DNA of 64,000 nt from Glossina fuscipes. Taxonomy: Eukaryota > Arthropoda > Insecta > Diptera > Glossinidae. The stretch is taken from the NCBI RefSeq assembly GCF_014805625.2, contig NW_023998490.1, forward strand, positions 970,169 through 1,034,168. Direction: 5' to 3'. The notes beneath the pieces were generated by a model. That model ran no database searches, was not told the DNA's origin, and worked only from the letters and a program-made list of their open reading frames with translations. Shown here piece by piece: positions 60,340-64,000 of the stretch (the stretch's first letter is position 1; each line of letters begins with the position of its first letter). Position numbers and translations under genes: made by a program.

Positions 60340-60511
60340 CTATACACCATCTACGTCCATCCAGTATAGTTTTCCATAATTTTCAGTGCAAAACGGCACT
60401 AATCCCGGCACGGTATACGTTAAAAAGCTGAGACATATAGAACCAATTATTCCCATGAAAAATATTGTGCGACCAGGACGAATCAAATAAAACAAATATG
60501 CTGGAAAGTAC
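60340..60511 (-). CDS. Probable terminal exon of a membrane protein gene, unrecognised
   Basis: On the minus strand a strong acceptor (a T-rich tract ending TTTTAG at about 60512) opens a frame reading YFPAYLFYLIRPGRTIFFMG, then a hydrophobic stretch (IIGSICLSFLTYTVPG). It ends YWMDVDGV with a TAG at 60340-60342. One membrane helix of about 20 residues is visible. The entry phase needs two bases from the previous exon. The upstream candidate exon at 61167-61268 ends in phase 0, so an intermediate exon or a different partner is required. A donor-like GTGTAT near the end means it may not be the last exon. Confidence 0.45.
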
Positions 60512-61166
60512 CTAAAATAAAAAAAAAAAAACTGAATTATCCTCGACCAACCATGGCACAACCATGTGAAGGAAATGAGAAAATTTTATGCACAATAGAT
60601 GGAATCCTGAACGTCGATCGTAAATGGAATCAATACAATATCAATAAAATAAAGCTCGACATTTTCTGCTTGATAAAATTTGTTATATAACAGTTAACTG
60701 TTGTCGTATTTGGAGGCTTGTTAGTTAATGGGCAATGCATGACCGTTTTCAGATTTGATTTGTGAATCTAAGTTTAAGACGAAACATAGGCGGAAAGGCT
60801 AGATTGTTCGGCTGATCGAACTGCTGTATACTTTCTATAAAGGAAACACTAATGTGTACTTTCAAATGACGCAAAGGAAATGATCGCTCTCGCCAGTAGT
60901 AAGATTAAATCTAAAACGACGATAACTTTAATCCTTCATCGAAAAGAAATCGGAGTAGACCGCGTTGGTTCTAGTCGATTACGACATAATATTGGAAACT
61001 TCTGTTCTGTTCTTGCTACATCGAGAGTCCGGGTTTACGTAGCGGTCCATGTTTACATAGAAGGTTCAGTTTTCTACCGTCTTCCTTCTTATTGCAGGGC
61101 AATAGATCTTCGGCGTTTACTTTCGAATCAAATCGATTTAGGTTTTTACGATTGCACTGGACTTAC

Positions 61167-61268
61167 CACTAGTAAGGCGCGAACACCGTATTTAATTACA
61201 TCCTTTTCCTCTCTGTTCAACTGTTCCACTGCGCAACGATAGGCCGCTTGGCATACGCGGATAATTGA
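61167..61268 (-). CDS. Candidate internal exon, unrecognised
   Basis: A 102-nt, 34-codon minus-strand segment lies between an acceptor-like GCTGCAAG and a perfect GTG|GTAAGT donor. It reads QAAYRCAVEQLNREEKDVIK and then YGVRALLV. It is amphipathic and polar and looks like real coding sequence. Its gene is not identified. It lies between, and on the same strand as, the hydrophobic frames at 60340-60511 and 61413-62105. Confidence 0.4.
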
Positions 61269-61412
61269 CTTGCAGCTGCTAACATATTAATAATTTGACC
61301 GAATCTGTGTATTTCATAGCTTTATTAGCATTAACTTCTGATCATTTATTCGTATCCTTACGCTGAAGACGTCTTCGGCAGAAACAAGATGAAAGTCACA
61401 CTATAAACGATT

Positions 61413-62105
61413 TTATATGCAGATGCGATAGCAACTATTAATGTGTACTCTGCCAGCGTTATCATCCCGAAACACAACAAAGATGGGTAGTCTAAAAATT
61501 GGTCTTGGGTTTTCACATTGTAATACTACCTGCTCAATATGTATTTGACCAACGTGAGTCGCCACGGCTGTGTCATATTTGCAAAGATAGATGAATCCTA
61601 AAATAAGAGCCAGCACTTGGCATATTAATCCGATTAAGGCAAATATGTACAAACCGAATGAAGTCACATTGGGACAAATGAAAGGAGGATTAAAAGAATT
61701 ATCGCGGCGAGGATAGTAAGTGCGTAATATACATGATCTGAAACGTTAACGTCAATAATGTGGCAGATATGGTTAGCAATAAAGCTCACATAAAGACTGC
61801 AAAGGCAGAAAGAAAATATGAATCCTAACACCATAACCAGAGTTTGGATAAATTTGCTTGCTTTTGGGAAACATGAAACCTCACCGTCAAATGTTGACTT
61901 CACGTATTCAGGATATGATGCACTTCCTTGTCCATTGATATCAAAATAAAGAGGCACAATGAAGTTAGCAGATAATTACACGAAATATTAACAATGGAAA
62001 AAATAAGATTTCCAATAACTACCGCCGCAGGAATAGCCTAAGTACCACAAGCCATGAACACTTTCAGGAAATGGACGGAAGCGAAGAATAAGCTTAAAAT
62101 GATCA
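61413..62105 (-). pseudogene. Multi-pass membrane protein frames, broken or intron-interrupted
   Basis: Minus-strand frames carry four to five hydrophobic segments. About 62105-62035 reads IILSLFFASVHFLKVF up to a TAG. After an AG acceptor-like site it continues AIPAAVVIGNLIFSIVNI and TSLCLFILIS. In a second frame (61957-61664) polar SASYPEYVKSTFDGEVSCF is followed by two helices (LVMVLGFIFSFCLCSLYV and ALTILAAIILLILLSFV). In a third frame (61667-61413) come LYIFALIGLICQVLALIL and YLCKYDTAVATHVGQ. A one-base shift separates the last two at about 61665 with no good intron, which suggests decay or a sequencing error. The layout resembles a small four-helix membrane protein. I do not recognise the family. 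Confidence 0.4.
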
Positions 62106-62399
62106 AATAAAGTATGCATGCAAACAGAGTGCAAAGCACTAAATACGCAAGTATTTGTAATAAGCAAAACTTTTTTACCCTATGGAGCTTTTTGAATATT
62201 CACCACCAGCTCGTTGTCGTTGGACTGCATACTTGGACTTGGAAGAATACTTATGTCGAAGGCGTCATTTCTAAATGTAGACATTTTCAATGCAATTTAA
62301 TAAAATATTATATATATTTTATATATATTATATACATGGAGCGGCGAAGTATGCTGCTTCTGCACCCCTAATTACAGACGATGTCATGGAAAAGTTGGA

Positions 62400-62918
62400 T
62401 CTCCAAATATACATTGGAGGAAAAGTTAAATAGAAAATTACAGAAGGAAATCTTCAATACCATCACCAGCACTACTCTTTTATTAACCCTCAATTAACTT
62501 CAGCTTTATATCCAACGAATGTTGAGAAAATCAAGATCCAAACATTTTTGAGAATTCGTCTTGCAACTCGCCAATGGATCTTGAAGAAGTCTTCCTCCCC
62601 AATCTGCAATTGTAGACAAATTCTCACTATGAAGCACATTCGCTATGAATGCCTTAACTTTACCTTGGCTAGAAGTATTGCATTTGGAACGATTAACCCT
62701 ATGGACATTCTACAATCAGCTACAGAACAGAATATCAATGCAATGCAATATATTACTTTATTAAAACTACTAGGCCCAATATCTAACGTACTTTTATAAA
62801 TTGGAGCCGATAGCCTGTGTTGCTAGTGCTCGATGCCTTTTTTTGTTTTAGTCTAAGAATTTATTTCATTGGTTTAAAATTATAATAATAATAATAATAA
62901 AAAAAAATAATAATAATT
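62400..62918 (+). mobile_element. I-clade LINE 3' end with (AAT)n tail
   Basis: An open frame (from about 62432, ATG at 62548, stop at 62797-62799) reads TFLRIRLATRQWILKKSSSP, then CNCRQILTMKHIRYECLNF and a C-terminal LLKLLGPI. The spacing of the cysteines and the TMKHIRYEC block (usually TVKHILLEC) are those of the C-terminal zinc region after the RNase H domain of I/jockey-type LINEs. The 3' flank ends in AAT repeats (62881-62918), the tail type of I elements. The first cysteine region is partly altered and all upstream domains are missing, so it is a 5'-truncated dead copy. Confidence 0.8.
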
Positions 62919-64000
62919 TACACGTAATTACGACAAAAATTATTTCGATGGCTTTGAGAAAAAAGCAGAGGAAAATCTATTATATATAGTTTCAGTAAAT
63001 AATATGTTGTTGATTTGCTGACGCGCAGAGGAAGAAAACTACACGCAGTATGTATCATCTGTAACTATAACATCTATAACATGAACTAAATTTGATAAAA
63101 GAAACAATCCCCTGTCAAGGGGTCAGTGCTGTTCACCTACTTTTATCGTAAAGTACTGAAAATTAGACTGAGTTGAACTACAAGGATTTAATTTTTATGC
63201 CAATTTGCAACTACCGAACAATTGTCATCAGTGCTTTTATCATATAAAGTCATCAGAAGCATTAGAAGGATTGTGGTACACAAAATAGACTTGTATGATC
63301 CACTTTGGATGTAGTTGGCCATTATGGACTGCTTTTCAACGTAAAATGCTAAAAACAAGTAGGAGCATTGTGGCTGTCCATAAAATATCCTATAATAATC
63401 CGATTGATTCAGTTACTCATTCATTTTCATCACAATACACCAAAAATTACGCGTTATTTTCATCTAAAGGCATACTATTAAAGTAAAGAAAGTCTTCTTA
63501 TTGGGGAGCGTCCAACACTTCAACTGAGTGAAATCTAATGAGCTTAATTTACTTGTTAAAGATTTTATTAATTGTCAATTGTTTTCTTCAAAAACTATAA
63601 ATTTGACTATCGTACAAGGGCTTATTTTCATGAGAACCTTTCGTAAGTGATTGCGTCCATAAGACAAATTTGAACCAATTTTCCTTATAAAATATCAATA
63701 AATGAACATTATTGGCGTGTAAATATTCCAAGTACAGCCAGCATTTTCCGAATTGTTTGATTTCCATCATCACATCCAAATTTCAAATATTTATTACAAA
63801 CACTTTCGAATCATCTAATTTTTTTTGTATCGTGCTGAGGACATTTTCCTACAGATTTGTGTGGCGTTTCTCAAAATCTGAGAAATTTCCCCATTTAGGT
63901 GAACTAGAGTTGTAAATGCATTCACAATCCTTTCTCTCTATGCAAAGGGTTCTATTAATTAATAACAAGACAATGCTATCTACCTCTCTATGTGAAAGCA
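62919..64000. other. Intergenic stretch to the window end, nothing recognised
   Basis: AT-rich. The minus- and plus-strand frames at 63588-63915 have no motifs. Confidence 0.45.

Noticed and set aside
1..64000. CRISPR array, prokaryotic operons, riboswitches
   Set aside because: No regularly spaced direct repeats with unique spacers. Gene structure is spliced and eukaryotic.

Overview
The window is eukaryotic, AT-rich nuclear DNA from an insect, most likely a higher fly (Diptera, Brachycera). The evidence is short introns with GTAAGT donors and pyrimidine-rich acceptors, a Myb/SANT-BESS transcription factor of the type expanded in flies, an insect-style SLC17-like transporter, and many decayed mariner, piggyBac, pogo/Tigger and R1/I-clade elements. 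I cannot name the species. There are no operons and no CRISPR array, and I found no tRNA or rRNA gene.

Layout. 1-2660 is AT-rich intergenic DNA with microsatellites. 2663-4678 is bounded by 41-bp inverted repeats and holds a small multi-exon reading frame with duplicated micro-exons (3465-4222). 5217-6939 is a multi-exon gene with two BRC repeats (the RAD51-binding motif of BRCA2). No BRCA2 DNA-binding domain follows it, and it carries a homopolymer frameshift and an internal stop. 8036-8541 is an inverted-repeat structure holding an R1-type LINE fragment. 9499-11655 encodes a complete 526-aa Myb/SANT-like plus BESS nuclear protein whose first coding exon is only the ATG. 12500-18010 is a graveyard: a MITE candidate, a pogo/Tigger end, two copies of dispersed repeat A and a ruined mariner.

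19025-24728 is a complete seven-exon gene for a 520-aa major facilitator transporter. A 3.8-kb first intron follows a 10-nt first coding exon, and the intron contains a copy of dispersed repeat B. 26975-28560 is another B copy, split cleanly by an internally deleted mariner (27502-28285) with perfect 31-bp ends. 32238-33452 is an internally deleted piggyBac-like element flanked by TTAA. 37609-39258 (minus) is a 549-aa intronless serine-rich protein gene that I do not recognise. 46805-49290 is a decayed R1-clade LINE. 50430-50720 is a degenerate minisatellite. 52393-52581 (minus) is a possible histone-fold (POLE3/Chrac-14-like) remnant. 57850-58470 (minus) is a third mariner ruin. 60340-62105 (minus) holds several hydrophobic exon-like reading frames of unknown membrane protein(s). 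62400-62918 is an I-clade LINE 3' end with an (AAT)n tail.

The recognised genes look functionally independent: a recombination-type protein, a transcription regulator, a membrane transporter and an unknown protein. The features most worth pursuing are the BRC-repeat gene without a DNA-binding domain, the neighbouring inverted-repeat-bounded gene with duplicated micro-exons, and the mariner nested in repeat B, which shows a dated and precise insertion.
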